A stretch of DNA of 64,000 nucleotides, taken from positions 558,001-622,000 of the forward strand of contig NZ_CP108423.1 in NCBI RefSeq assembly GCF_035917235.1. Direction: 5' to 3'. The position numbers and the translations under genes were made by a program. Below the pieces are notes generated by a model, which was not told where the DNA came from, made no database searches, and was given only the letters and a program-made list of their open reading frames with translations. Positions within the stretch are counted from its first letter, which is position 1; each line of letters opens with the position of its first letter. The DNA is from Streptomyces sp. NBC_01294. Its GTDB lineage: Bacteria; Actinomycetota; Actinomycetes; Streptomycetales; Streptomycetaceae. Below, in pieces: positions 35,070 to 43,735 of the stretch.

Positions 35070-35513
35070 ATGCGGTCCATCGCAAGGGGTCTCGGGCTCG
35101 GTTCCGCCGCCATGGCGCTCACCGCGCTCACCGCACTGGCCTGGCCCGGCACGGCCGGCGCCGCCCCTGCCGGTACGGAGAGCCTGTACGCACCGTCCGC
35201 GCTCGTGCTCGGCGTGACGGCCGGGGCGGACGCCGACACCGGCACGGTGGTGCGTGCGGTGACGCTCGTCTGCGCGCCGACGCCCGGCGGGACGCACCCC
35301 GACCCGGTCGCCGCGTGCGGCGAATTACTCGCGAACGGCTCGCAGCTGGATCCGCTCGCGGCCCCGGCCGCCGACTCCGTGTGTACCAGGGAGTGGAACC
35401 CGATGACGGTGACGGCCGACGGCGTGTGGGAGGGCCGCCGGCTCAACTACAGCTACACCTTCGCCAATCCGTGCGGCCTGCGGAACACCACGGGCGTGCT
35501 GTTCGACTTCTGA
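35070..35513 (+). CDS. Subtilisin-inhibitor-like (SSI) protease inhibitor with P1 Arg
   Basis: The secreted protein of 147 residues has a signal peptide (about 1-31, ending TAGA). The SSI fold follows: SLYAPSALVLGVTAG, disulfide pair C68-C83 (VTLVCAPTPGGTHPDP...CGE), and reactive loop C105-T-R-E-W-N-P closed by C135. By alignment with SSI (CPMVYDP) the P1 residue is Arg107 and P1' Glu108, predicting inhibition of trypsin-like rather than subtilisin-like proteases. Codon 86 is TTA (35325-35327), implying bldA-dependent synthesis. AAAGGGAG precedes the ATG. Confidence 0.9.
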   Translation: MRSIARGLGLGSAAMALTALTALAWPGTAGAAPAGTESLYAPSALVLGVTAGADADTGTVVRAVTLVCAPTPGGTHPDPVAACGELLANGSQLDPLAAPAADSVCTREWNPMTVTADGVWEGRRLNYSYTFANPCGLRNTTGVLFDF

Positions 35514-35562
35514 CCCGGCATGACGCGACGGGCCGGGCGGCGCCGTGCGACCGCCGTCCGGC

Positions 35563-36012
35563 TCACAGCGGATTGTTGCCGTCCATGTTCAGGGCATGTC
35601 CCGGCCGGAAGAACCGCTTCGCGAAGAAGTGCCCGCGCTCGGCGGCCATCCGGAACCACGGCTCGGACTCCCGCAGCCCGTCCCGCTGCTCGACGAGCCG
35701 CCCCATCTCCCACATCGACTCCACGTCTCCCCGCTCGACGGCGGCGCGCAGCAGCCGCTCGGCCTCGGTGAAGTCGCCGAGCAGCTTCTGCCGCAGCGCC
35801 AGGGCCCGCAGGGCACGCGGGTTCCCGGCGGCGGCCGCCGCCTCGGCCTCCTCCAGCGAGGCGAACCTGTGGCGGTTGCGCCGCCATCGCAGCACCAGGA
35901 GGAGGACGCCCACGCCCCAGGCCACCCAGCTCGCGGTGACCAGGCCGTCGCTGTCGTTGACCCAGGCGAGCACACTGAGCACGGCGGCGACGAGCAGCAG
36001 CAGATACGGCAT
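35563..36012 (-). CDS. Membrane protein with Sel1/TPR-like tail
   Basis: The 149-residue protein has two hydrophobic segments (YLLLLVAAVLSVLAWV and WVAWGVGVLLLVLRW) and then a soluble helical part. The helical part has FASLEEAEAAAAAGNPRALR, GDFTEAERLLRAAVERGDVE and ESEPWFRMAAERGHFFAKR, the pattern of Sel1-type repeats. It is probably a membrane-attached scaffold; partners are unknown. ATG 36012 has GGGGGGA upstream. Confidence 0.78.
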   Translation of the reverse strand: MPYLLLLVAAVLSVLAWVNDSDGLVTASWVAWGVGVLLLVLRWRRNRHRFASLEEAEAAAAAGNPRALRALALRQKLLGDFTEAERLLRAAVERGDVESMWEMGRLVEQRDGLRESEPWFRMAAERGHFFAKRFFRPGHALNMDGNNPL

Positions 36013-36090
36013 GGCGTTCCCCCCGGAACAGCAAGGCGGCGATCGGGCCACGCGCAGTCTAGGCCGCGGGTGGGCCAACCGCCGGTGTTC

Positions 36091-36957
36091 TCAGCCCAGT
36101 TCGAGGCTGGTCACGCCGAACAGTTCGGCCAGGGCGAGGTTCGGGGCCGGGCCGGTGTACATCCGGGCGGTCTCGAAGGTCGGGACCAGGCCCAGGCCGG
36201 CGCACAGCGCGGTGGCCTCCGGGTTCGCGTCCGGCACGTCCAGGGCAACCAGCCCACCGGGCGCGTGCCCGGCGAGCCGCCGCAGCAGGGCGGCCGCCAC
36301 GGCCGGGGTGGCCGCGTACAACGGGCCGATCCGGTGCGCGGCGCTGCACGGGCGGATCACCCCGAGGCCCTCGATCCGGCCGTGGCGGACGGCGGCCAGG
36401 GCCGTCCGGCCGGGCAGCCCGGTCCAGGCGGACAGGAAGGCGTCGCGCGCTTCGGGGAAGAACCGCCGGTCGTAGGCGGCGAGCAGGCCGAAGGGCAGCG
36501 AGGCCGCGTCCACGATCTCGGTCTCGTCCTCGATCTCGGCCTCGGGCCCGTCTGCGTCGTCCTCCCGGGCGACGCCCTCGTGGCGGATGTTGTTCCAGGC
36601 CGGGCGGAATCCGGACTTCCGGTAGTTGTCCTGCTGGTCGACGACCCCGTCCAGGCCGACGAGCCGCCCGTCGAGGCGCTCCATCCCGGCCTGCCACAGC
36701 CGGATCCCGTAGCCCTGGCCACGGAAGGCGGGACGGGCGATGTAGAAGCCGATGAAGCCGAAGCCGTCGCCGTACCGCACGGCGGAGATGCAGGCCACCG
36801 GTTCGCCGTGGAGCCGTCCGACGAGGAAGCCCTGCGGGTCGGCGACGGCGAAGGCGAACCGGTCCGAATCCCCCGGATTCCAGCCCTCCTCGTCGGCCCA
36901 GCCTCGGATCAGGTCCATGTCGGCGGCGCTCGCGCCGGTGATCTCGAATCCCGTCAT
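36091..36957 (-). CDS. GNAT acetyltransferase with second GNAT-like domain
   Basis: The 288-residue protein has an N-terminal GNAT domain (MTGFEITGASAADMDLIRGW, PVACISAVRYGDGFGFIGFY, ARPAFRGQGYGIRLWQAGM). It has a C-terminal acetyltransf_18/YitH-like domain that ends ALCAGLGLVPTFETARMYTG. An acidic loop (EAEIEDETEIVD) lies between them. The substrate is unknown. Its ATG overlaps the stop of the ATP-grasp gene (ATGA), so the two are translationally coupled and may modify a common product. Confidence 0.85.
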   Translation of the reverse strand: MTGFEITGASAADMDLIRGWADEEGWNPGDSDRFAFAVADPQGFLVGRLHGEPVACISAVRYGDGFGFIGFYIARPAFRGQGYGIRLWQAGMERLDGRLVGLDGVVDQQDNYRKSGFRPAWNNIRHEGVAREDDADGPEAEIEDETEIVDAASLPFGLLAAYDRRFFPEARDAFLSAWTGLPGRTALAAVRHGRIEGLGVIRPCSAAHRIGPLYAATPAVAAALLRRLAGHAPGGLVALDVPDANPEATALCAGLGLVPTFETARMYTGPAPNLALAELFGVTSLELG

Positions 36958-37892
36958 GCCGGTGTTGTACCAGATGCGGACGGCGTGCACAGCGGTGCCC
37001 GATAAGCCGTCAGGAGGCTGACGAACAGGGCGGGATCGACGTCCCGGTGGAGGTCGCTGACCTGCCCGTCGCCCACTTCGACGACCCGCCAGACGCCGTC
37101 CGCTCGCAGGGCGAGGTCGGTGGTCACGAAGGGGCAGCCCAGCGCCTCGACCGCCGCCCGGACCGGTGCGAGGTCCGGCGCCGGGACCTCGGCGACCGGG
37201 CTGTCGGGGTGGGCGGTGACCAGCCGCGGCGCCGCGTCCCGCCACCACACCCGCACCTCCGCGGCCGCCGTCTCCGGCGCGACGAAGGTTTCGAAGGCCC
37301 TCAGCACCACCCCGCCCGCCAGGAAGTCGTCCTGGAGTTCGACGAAGCGGGCGACCACGCGGTGCAGGGCGGCCCGGTCGGCGAGGTCTGGCACGTAACA
37401 GGCCTCGTCCCACTCGTGCTTGCGGGACTTCACGTAGTCCTTGACGACGGCGGCTCCGGGCGGCAGGCCCGCGGCGAGGGCGGCGAGCCGCCCCGGGTCC
37501 GGGGTCCGCCCCGGCGCCGTCGGCAGCCAGCGGCTGACCGGGGTGAGGCCTGCGAAGGTCCCGTACCAGCCGGGGAGTTCGTGCGCCCGGCGGTAGGCGT
37601 CGGGCGTGACGGCGAGCTCGCCACCGCGCCGGCGCAGGGCCGCGTCCAGTTCGGCGTACCGGTGGGCGGGGACCATCCAGCCGCGGTACCAGACCGCGCC
37701 CGCCCCGTCGGGCACCCGCGCCACGGCCCGCTCGGGGTCCCCGGCGAGCAGCGCGTCGTGGTCGACGAGCAGGACGGCGCCCCCGGCGGCGCGCAACTGC
37801 CGGGCCTCCGCCGCGAAGTGGGCGTCGACCCGGCGCTCGTTGAGCGGGTCGGAGCAGTAGAGGACGGTGGTGGTCGCGGTCGACGTCGGCAT
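36954..37892 (-). CDS. ATP-grasp protein (DUF4343/R2K-like)
   Basis: The 312-residue protein has an N-terminal alpha/beta domain (TTTVLYCSDPLNERRVD, AGGAVLLVDHDALLAG) followed by an ATP-grasp domain. The ATP-grasp Lys region is GAAVVKDYVKSRKHEWDEAC, later VVLRAFETFVA and LRADGVWRVVEVGDGQVSDL. Family members ligate carboxylates to amines with ATP and often make or modify peptides; the substrate is not known. The 4-bp overlap with the downstream GNAT gene suggests the ligation product is acetylated next, which is inference. Confidence 0.8.
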   Translation of the reverse strand: MPTSTATTTVLYCSDPLNERRVDAHFAAEARQLRAAGGAVLLVDHDALLAGDPERAVARVPDGAGAVWYRGWMVPAHRYAELDAALRRRGGELAVTPDAYRRAHELPGWYGTFAGLTPVSRWLPTAPGRTPDPGRLAALAAGLPPGAAVVKDYVKSRKHEWDEACYVPDLADRAALHRVVARFVELQDDFLAGGVVLRAFETFVAPETAAAEVRVWWRDAAPRLVTAHPDSPVAEVPAPDLAPVRAAVEALGCPFVTTDLALRADGVWRVVEVGDGQVSDLHRDVDPALFVSLLTAYRAPLCTPSASGTTPA

Positions 37893-37934
37893 GCGCCCAC
37901 CCTACGGACCGTTCCGGGGAGCACCGTACGGATG

Positions 37935-38360
37935 TCAGCCCGCGCAGATCACGTCGTCGACCCGGATGGGCCGGGAGTCGAGGCGTACGTAGGCCGTGAA
38001 GGTATCGGTGTCGCCGGCGGCCCAGTGGGTGGTGACGGTGGCCCAGCCGACCCTGGCCGACTGGGCGACGGTGACCGCGCCGATGCCGATGGCGTGCGGT
38101 TTGTTCTGGGCGCAGAGCAGGACGTCGGCGTCCGCGTTCTCCTGCTGCCTGTCCTTGAGGACCTGCGAGACGCGGTGCTTCCGGTCGTCCGCGGAGGGGC
38201 CGTGGTCACCGTAGAAGCCGGCGAGGAAGCGGCCGATCTGGTCGGCGGTATGCCCCTCGGCCGTGGCAGCGGGCGCGGCGAGGGCGGGGGCGGGGAAGAT
38301 GACCGGCGGCGCGAGCAGGGCCAGCAGCAGGGCGCCGAGTCTGTACGGCTTGAGCATCAT
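37935..38360 (-). CDS. Secreted hypothetical protein (141 aa)
   Basis: A signal peptide (LGALLLALLAPPVIFPAPALA) is followed by a mature domain of about 110 residues with two Cys (LLCAQNKPHAIG and DDVICAG) that could pair. The body has a helix (DQIGRFLAGFYGDHGPSADD) and beta strands (RVGWATVTTHWAAGD, FTAYVRLDSRPIRVDD). It is not recognised. There are two adjacent Met codons at the start. Confidence 0.75.
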   Translation of the reverse strand: MMLKPYRLGALLLALLAPPVIFPAPALAAPAATAEGHTADQIGRFLAGFYGDHGPSADDRKHRVSQVLKDRQQENADADVLLCAQNKPHAIGIGAVTVAQSARVGWATVTTHWAAGDTDTFTAYVRLDSRPIRVDDVICAG

Positions 38361-38522
38361 GTCCGGTTTGTACCCGCCGGGTCGCTTCCACGGGAGGGCG
38401 TGGCCCGGATCTCACTCCTGTGGGGGGCGGGATTCACCGCAGAAACGACCCTCCCGCCCCTGCCGGCCGGGGCCGCCGAAATCGGGTCGCGGGCGGGCGG
38501 CGCCCGTACGTAGGGTCGGCGC

Positions 38523-39257
38523 ATGGGAAAGCCGCTCGTCGCCGTGTTCAGTGGGGCCGGAATGTCCACCGACTCCGGAATCCCGGACTACCGGGGGCCA
38601 CAGGGCCTGTGGCGGCGGGAGCCCGACGCCGAGAAGCTCGTGACCTACGCGTACTACATGGCCGATCCCGAGGTCCGGCGCCGCTCCTGGCTGATGCGCG
38701 CCGAACTCGCCGCGCTCGGGGCGCGGCCGAACGCCGCGCACCTGGCCGTGGCCGAACTGGAGCGCGGCGGCACACCGGTCCGGGTGATCACCCAGAACGT
38801 GGACGGGCTGCACCAGCTCGCCGGCATGCCCGCACGCAAGGTGTTCGAGCTGCACGGCACCGCCCGCTCGGTGGTGTGCACGGCCTGCCACGCCCGGTCG
38901 GACATGGACGAGGCGCTGGCCCGGGTGGCCGCCGGGGAGCCGGATCCCGCCTGCCCGGTGTGCGGCGGGATCCTCAAGGCGGCGACGGTGATGTTCGGCC
39001 AGCGGCTCGACCCCGAGGTGCTGGCGCAGGCGGTGGCCGTGGCCAAGGGGTGCCAGGTCTTCATCGCCGTCGGGTCGACCCTGCAGGTGCAGCCCGCCGC
39101 CTCGCTGGCCGGGATGGCCGCGGAGGCGGGGGCCCGGCTGATCATCGTGAACGCGGAGGAGACCCCCTACGACCCCCTCGCCGCCGAGATCGTCCGTGAA
39201 CCGATCGGGACCGCCCTGCCGGCTCTGCTGGCCAGGATCGCCGCGGAGGGTTCCTGA
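38523..39257 (+). CDS. Sir2-family NAD-dependent protein deacylase
   Basis: The 244-residue protein is a sirtuin with all signature elements. The NAD-binding GAGMSTDSGIPDYRG is near residue 11, TQNVDGLHQLAG follows, and the catalytic His lies in FELHGTARS. The zinc Cys pairs are CTACHARS and CPVCGG. Further elements are VMFGQRL, IAVGSTLQVQPAASL and the late NAD motif IIVNAEETPYDPLA. It removes acyl groups from lysines, linking metabolism to enzyme activity. It is compact, as bacterial CobB-type enzymes are, and appears monocistronic. Confidence 0.92.
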   Translation: MGKPLVAVFSGAGMSTDSGIPDYRGPQGLWRREPDAEKLVTYAYYMADPEVRRRSWLMRAELAALGARPNAAHLAVAELERGGTPVRVITQNVDGLHQLAGMPARKVFELHGTARSVVCTACHARSDMDEALARVAAGEPDPACPVCGGILKAATVMFGQRLDPEVLAQAVAVAKGCQVFIAVGSTLQVQPAASLAGMAAEAGARLIIVNAEETPYDPLAAEIVREPIGTALPALLARIAAEGS

Positions 39258-39348
39258 GGGCCCCGTGCTCCCGAGGGCCCAGCGCCGGCGAGGCTGGCTT
39301 TGGCTCCGGCGAGGCTTGAGGGACCGGCGTTCCCGCAGAACCCGGGGG

Positions 39349-39834
39349 TCACGCCCCCTCGTCGGCCGCCCGGCGCATCTCCGCCACGTCCAGCTTCTTC
39401 ATCTTCATCATGGCGGCGGTCGCCCGGGAGGCCCGCCCCGGGTCCGGGTCGCTGATCAGGTCGACGGCACCGGGCGGGATGACCTGCCAGGACACCCCGA
39501 ACCTGTCCTTGACCCAGCCGCAGGCGGACTCCTGGCCGCCGTCCTTGGTCAGCGTGTCGTAGTAGTGGTCCGCCTCGGACTCGTCGGCGCAGTTGATCAT
39601 GAAGGAGATCGCCTCGGTGAAGGGGAACTGCGGTCCGCCGTTGAGGCCGACGAACTGCTGCCCGTTGATCTCGAACTCGACGGTCAGCACGGAGCCCGCC
39701 AGCGCCGGGACCGCGTCCGTGTAGCGGGTGATCCGGCCGAGCCTGCCGTCCTTGAACACGGACAGGTAGTAGTCGGCGGCCGCTTCCGCGTCGCCGTCGA
39801 ACCACAGACACGTGGTGAAACCCTTGCCGATCAT
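39349..39834 (-). CDS. VOC/PhnB-like protein (3-demethylubiquinone-9 3-methyltransferase fold)
   Basis: The 161-residue protein is a PhnB-type vicinal-oxygen-chelate member: FTTCLWFDGDAEAAADYYLS, ALAGSVLTVEFEINGQQFVG, LNGGPQFPFTEAISFMINC, ADHYYDTLTKDGG, CGWVKDRFGVSWQVIP. The C-terminus (AAMMKMKKLDVAEMRRA) is the usual helical end. Many such proteins have no known activity. A 19-bp-arm hairpin separates it from the next gene upstream. Confidence 0.88.
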   Translation of the reverse strand: MIGKGFTTCLWFDGDAEAAADYYLSVFKDGRLGRITRYTDAVPALAGSVLTVEFEINGQQFVGLNGGPQFPFTEAISFMINCADESEADHYYDTLTKDGGQESACGWVKDRFGVSWQVIPPGAVDLISDPDPGRASRATAAMMKMKKLDVAEMRRAADEGA

Positions 39835-39881
39835 CTCTGCCTCCAGGCCGGTGCGTGGACGGTGGATACCGTTCCTCACAT

Positions 39882-39932
39882 ACAGACCGGCCCCGGGCCC
39901 GAAATTCATCGGTGGGCCCGGGGCCGGTCTGT
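39882..39932 (-). terminator. Very strong hairpin terminator
   Basis: ACAGACCGGCCCCGGGCCC (39882-39900) pairs perfectly over 19 bp with its complement at 39914-39932; the loop has 13 nt. On the + strand it is followed by TTT. It lies 27 bp beyond the stop of the glycerophosphotransferase gene and stops that transcript before the PhnB-like gene. Confidence 0.85.
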
Positions 39933-39959
39933 TTTCAGCCGGGAATGCGCTCGTACGGC

Positions 39960-42900
39960 CTACTTCGCGGGCTCCGCGCCCATCGCGAGCATGCGGTCGA
40001 CGACGCGCTCGGTGGCGTGACCGTCGTCCAGGTCGCAGAACTCGGCGCGGAACGCCGCCCGCGCCTCGGCGTACTCCGTCCCGACCGCGTCCGCGTTGCG
40101 CACGGCCTCGATCAGGCTCGCCGAGTCCGCCAGCAGCGGGCCGGGCGCCTTCTCCTCCAGGTCGAAGTTGAAGCCGCGCAGCGTGCCGCGGTAGTGCGCC
40201 AGGTCGTACGTGAAGAGCAGGATCGGCCGGTCGGTGAGCGCGAAGTCGAAGATCGCGGAGGAGTAGTCCGAGATCAGCACGTCGGCGACCAGCAGCAGGT
40301 CGGCGGCGTCGGGCCAGCGGGACACGTCGACGACGAAACCGTCGCGGACGCCCTCGCGGACCTGCTCGGTCACGTGGTGGTGGCCGCGGACCAGCAGGAC
40401 GTGGTCCTCGCCCAGCTCGCGGCGGGCCAGGTCCAGGTCGATCCGCAGGTCGAGCTTGTAGCCGGCCGACCAGCCCTCGCAGTTCTCGCGCCACGTGGGC
40501 ATGTAGAGGACGACCTTCTTGCCCTCGGGCAGGCCGAGCCGCCGGCGGACCTCCGCGATCCGCTGCGCGTCGGGCCGTACGAGCGCGTCCGCACGCGGGG
40601 CGCCGGCCTCGATGACCTCGCCGTCGTAGCCGAGGGCACGCTTGAGGACGGGGGTGGCGTAGGAGCTCGGGGAGGCCAGCAGGGACCACTGGGCGCTGTC
40701 GTGCGCCAGCCCCTCCAGGATCTCCGGGCTCGTGTAGTAGTCGTGCACGAAGTCGTGGCCGATCTGCTTGATCGGCGTGCCGTGCCACGTCTGGACGACG
40801 ACCTGCCCGGTGCGGCGCTGGAAGCGCCGCGGCACGTTGTCGTTGGTCACGTAGTAGCGGGCGCGGGCCAGCAGCTCCCAGGACTCCACGCTGCCGTACT
40901 GCACGGCGCGGGCGGTCGCCGGGACCTCGGCACGGCCGTCACGGACCAGCCAGACGTGCTCCAGCTTCTCGCCGCGGCGCACCAGCTCCTCGTGGACGGC
41001 ACGGGGCGAGTCGCCCGCGCCGTTCCCCTGGAAGGTGTCGTAGAGGACGACGTTCTTGACCGGCAGGGCGCGCTGCGCCGGGTAGGTCTCGAAGCGGGCG
41101 ACGCGCTGGGCGAAGCGGGAGCGGTCGTGCGGGCTGAGCAGCGGGTCGGCGACCAGCACCATGCGGTCGTGCAAGCGGGTCTCGACCCGCATCCGGCGGC
41201 CCTGCACGGTGAAGGGGTGGGGTCCGGCGAAGAGGAGGCCCGGGCCCATCTGAACGGGGGCGCCGCGGTCGACGCCGAGCAGGCCGGCGGTGTTTCCGCC
41301 CTGGGCGACCGGGCGCAGCGTCGGCCACCAGCGGCCCTCGGGCAGCGTGGTGCGGCCGGCGTACGCCTCGGGGAGCACGGGCTCGAAGACGGCCTCGAAG
41401 CCGTCGCCGTCGCGGGTGACCGGGTAGCTGAACTCCACGCCGAACGCGTCGTGCAGGACGAGCTCGTACGGCTCGTCGGTCGGCGCGACGAACCGGCCCC
41501 TCAGGGTCACGGTGCCGTCCTCGGTCGTGACCTCGTCGATCAGCGGCGGGGAGGGCTGCACGGAGAGGGTCAGGTGCCCGGTGTTGCCGCGCTTGGCGAA
41601 GAGGGCGCGGCCGGCGACCTCGCCCTGCAGGGGCAGCACCAGGCCGTTGAAGCCGCCGCGCTCGTCGTGGGCCAGGCGGTGCTCGGTGCCGTCGGCGCCG
41701 AGGACGGACAGGCTCCAGGGCTCGGGGGCCCACTCGCCGGGATCTACCTCCGCGTCCGGTACGGCGGCCAGCTCGGCCAGCGGGACGCGGGCGGTGAACG
41801 GGATCCGGCCGGAGCCGGCCGCACCGGTCTCCAGCGGGAAGCTGAGGACGGCGCCGGTGGAGACGTGGACGGCCTGCAGTGCGGACACGGCGCCGACCTC
41901 GGCGGAGAGCTCGCCGGTGATCTCGACGGCGTCGTCACCGGCGGGGTGGACGTCCAGGGCGCGGGCGCGGACGATCTCCACCTGGATGGTGAGGGCGCCG
42001 GACACGGCCGGGACGATCCGGACGTCGGGGGCCACCCAGTGCGCGGGCGGGTTCTGGCCGGTGTCGTGCTCGCCGCCGCGCAGGCGGGCGCGGTGCAGGC
42101 CGCCGGCTCCGGTGACGGCGATGGAAGTGGTCCATATCCCCTCGTGCCACTTGCCGCCCGACTGGAAGATCGAGGGGTCGACGACGGCGGTGAAGCCGGC
42201 CCAGTCGGCATGCCGCAGGGCGAGGTGGGGGGACTTCACGGTGGCCATCGGGGAGGCGACCGTTCGGGCGCCGACGACGGAGCGGCGGCGCTTGCCCCCC
42301 TCGCGGAAGACCAGCATCTTGCGCGAGCCGAGACGACTCTCCGCGCCGAGGTGGCCGGGCAGGGCGTAGCCGCGCAGCAGCAGCTTGCCGTCGGCCCAGG
42401 CCGCCTGCTCCAGGCGGCTGACGACCCGGCGCTCGCGCGGGCCGAGGGTGAGGATCTTGGCGGGGACCGGCGGACGGCCCTGCAGGAAGGGGTAGTCCGC
42501 CTGCGGGCGGGCCAGGCCCTTGACCGGCACGCTGTAGTGGTAGTCGCGCTGGTGGTCCTGGAGGGCGATGAAGTCCTCGACGCGGCCTTCCCCGGCCAGG
42601 TACGCCTTGAGCCGGTCGGCGACGGTCAGGTCGGACCAGGGCTCGGTGCCGATCTCGCGGACCAGGCCGCCGACTTCCTTGACGAACGCGGCGCGGAAGT
42701 CGGCGCCGCCCTCCCCGACGTACTTGTAGATGAGCGGGAGTTCCTCGCTCAGCACGTTGTAGTCGTAGTCGCGCAGGTAACGGGCGTACTTGGCGCCCTG
42801 CTTGGCCTTGAGGGACTCACGGACCAGGCGGACGGACTTCACGCGGTCGATGAGGGAGACCGGGTCGGTGGAGCGCTGGGTGATGGAGCGCTCGCCGGTC

Positions 42901-43538
42901 TCGCGGACGCGCCAGTGGTAGACGCAGTCGCTGAGGACGTCGACGCTGGAGGCGAAGTAGTGCGCGGGGATGCTGACCGGGGCGTCCTCGTAGAGGATGC
43001 CCTCCGGGTACTGGAAACCGTGCCTGTCCCAGAAGCTGCGCCGGTAGACCTTGTTCCACGCGGTGCGGTCGGTGACCAGCGCCGGGAACTTGGAGATGTG
43101 GGTCTTCAGCTGCGTCTTCGCGAAAGCGGCGCGGTGGCCCCACGACTGGTTCATGCCGACCGAGCGGAAGCGCTTGACGTTGCCGCCGGCGAAGTCCGAT
43201 CCCGTCTCGTCCAGCGCCTCGATCAGGCGCTGGTAGGCGTAGTCGGGCATCGTGTCGTCACTGTCGACGAAGGCCAGGTACTCGCTGTCCGGGTGGACGT
43301 GGCGGGCGCCGGCGTTGCGTGCGGCACCGAGGCCCGCGTTCTCCTGCATCACCACGCGGAAGCGCTTGTCCTTGGCGGCGAACGCCTTGGCGATGACGGC
43401 GCTGGTGTCCGTGGACCCGTCGTCCACGAGGATGACCTCGAAGTCGTCGAAGGTCTGGCCTGCAATGGATTCCAGGCACTCGTCGAGGTAGAGCTCGACG
43501 TTGTAGACGGGGACGACGATGCTCAGGCGCGGGGGCAT
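39960..43538 (-). CDS. GT2 glycosyltransferase-CDP-glycerol glycerophosphotransferase fusion
   Basis: The 1192-residue protein has an N-terminal GT2 domain (about 1-330): LSIVVPVYNVELYLDECLES, VDDGSTDTS, AFVDSDDTMPDYA, LYEDAPVSIPAHY. The middle (about 340-820) is rich in beta structure and may be a substrate-binding spacer. The C-terminal TagF-like domain (about 830-1185) has VVVQTWHGTPIKQIGHDF, VVLYMPTWRE, HVLLVRGHHHV, LISDYSSAIFDFAL and LLFTYDLAHYRGTLRGFNFD. It should polymerise a glycerol-phosphate or similar chain and add sugar, for teichoic-acid-like wall polymers at the membrane. No other wall-polymer gene adjoins it. Confidence 0.9.
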   Translation of the reverse strand: MPPRLSIVVPVYNVELYLDECLESIAGQTFDDFEVILVDDGSTDTSAVIAKAFAAKDKRFRVVMQENAGLGAARNAGARHVHPDSEYLAFVDSDDTMPDYAYQRLIEALDETGSDFAGGNVKRFRSVGMNQSWGHRAAFAKTQLKTHISKFPALVTDRTAWNKVYRRSFWDRHGFQYPEGILYEDAPVSIPAHYFASSVDVLSDCVYHWRVRETGERSITQRSTDPVSLIDRVKSVRLVRESLKAKQGAKYARYLRDYDYNVLSEELPLIYKYVGEGGADFRAAFVKEVGGLVREIGTEPWSDLTVADRLKAYLAGEGRVEDFIALQDHQRDYHYSVPVKGLARPQADYPFLQGRPPVPAKILTLGPRERRVVSRLEQAAWADGKLLLRGYALPGHLGAESRLGSRKMLVFREGGKRRRSVVGARTVASPMATVKSPHLALRHADWAGFTAVVDPSIFQSGGKWHEGIWTTSIAVTGAGGLHRARLRGGEHDTGQNPPAHWVAPDVRIVPAVSGALTIQVEIVRARALDVHPAGDDAVEITGELSAEVGAVSALQAVHVSTGAVLSFPLETGAAGSGRIPFTARVPLAELAAVPDAEVDPGEWAPEPWSLSVLGADGTEHRLAHDERGGFNGLVLPLQGEVAGRALFAKRGNTGHLTLSVQPSPPLIDEVTTEDGTVTLRGRFVAPTDEPYELVLHDAFGVEFSYPVTRDGDGFEAVFEPVLPEAYAGRTTLPEGRWWPTLRPVAQGGNTAGLLGVDRGAPVQMGPGLLFAGPHPFTVQGRRMRVETRLHDRMVLVADPLLSPHDRSRFAQRVARFETYPAQRALPVKNVVLYDTFQGNGAGDSPRAVHEELVRRGEKLEHVWLVRDGRAEVPATARAVQYGSVESWELLARARYYVTNDNVPRRFQRRTGQVVVQTWHGTPIKQIGHDFVHDYYTSPEILEGLAHDSAQWSLLASPSSYATPVLKRALGYDGEVIEAGAPRADALVRPDAQRIAEVRRRLGLPEGKKVVLYMPTWRENCEGWSAGYKLDLRIDLDLARRELGEDHVLLVRGHHHVTEQVREGVRDGFVVDVSRWPDAADLLLVADVLISDYSSAIFDFALTDRPILLFTYDLAHYRGTLRGFNFDLEEKAPGPLLADSASLIEAVRNADAVGTEYAEARAAFRAEFCDLDDGHATERVVDRMLAMGAEPAK

Positions 43539-43594
43539 GGGTGGCGGTATCTCCAGCGTTTTATGCTTTTTCGATGATCAGCTCACAGCATCTT

Positions 43595-43609
43595 ACTCTG
43601 TAACAGAGT
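43595..43609. promoter_or_regulatory. Dyad upstream of the wall-polymer gene
   Basis: ACTCTG-TAA-CAGAGT, perfect 6-bp arms, in the AT-richest stretch of the area (43560-43612), about 60 bp before the ATG. TAAGAT next to it on the minus strand may be a -10 box. It could be an operator over the promoter. Confidence 0.45.
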
Positions 43610-43735
43610 CATAAACTCCGCCCATATGGGGCAGACGCGACTGATCGCCGGGGCGGACGGCAAAGAATTCAGCCGCCCGCCACCTCGACGCTGCGATTCG
43701 ACCCGGCCGGACCGGGTCCGGCGGGCAGAACTCTG

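Noticed and set aside
39855..43577. Open frame of more than 1200 codons antisense to the GT2-TagF gene
   Set aside because: Composition-driven shadow; the - strand has clear catalytic motifs over the whole length.
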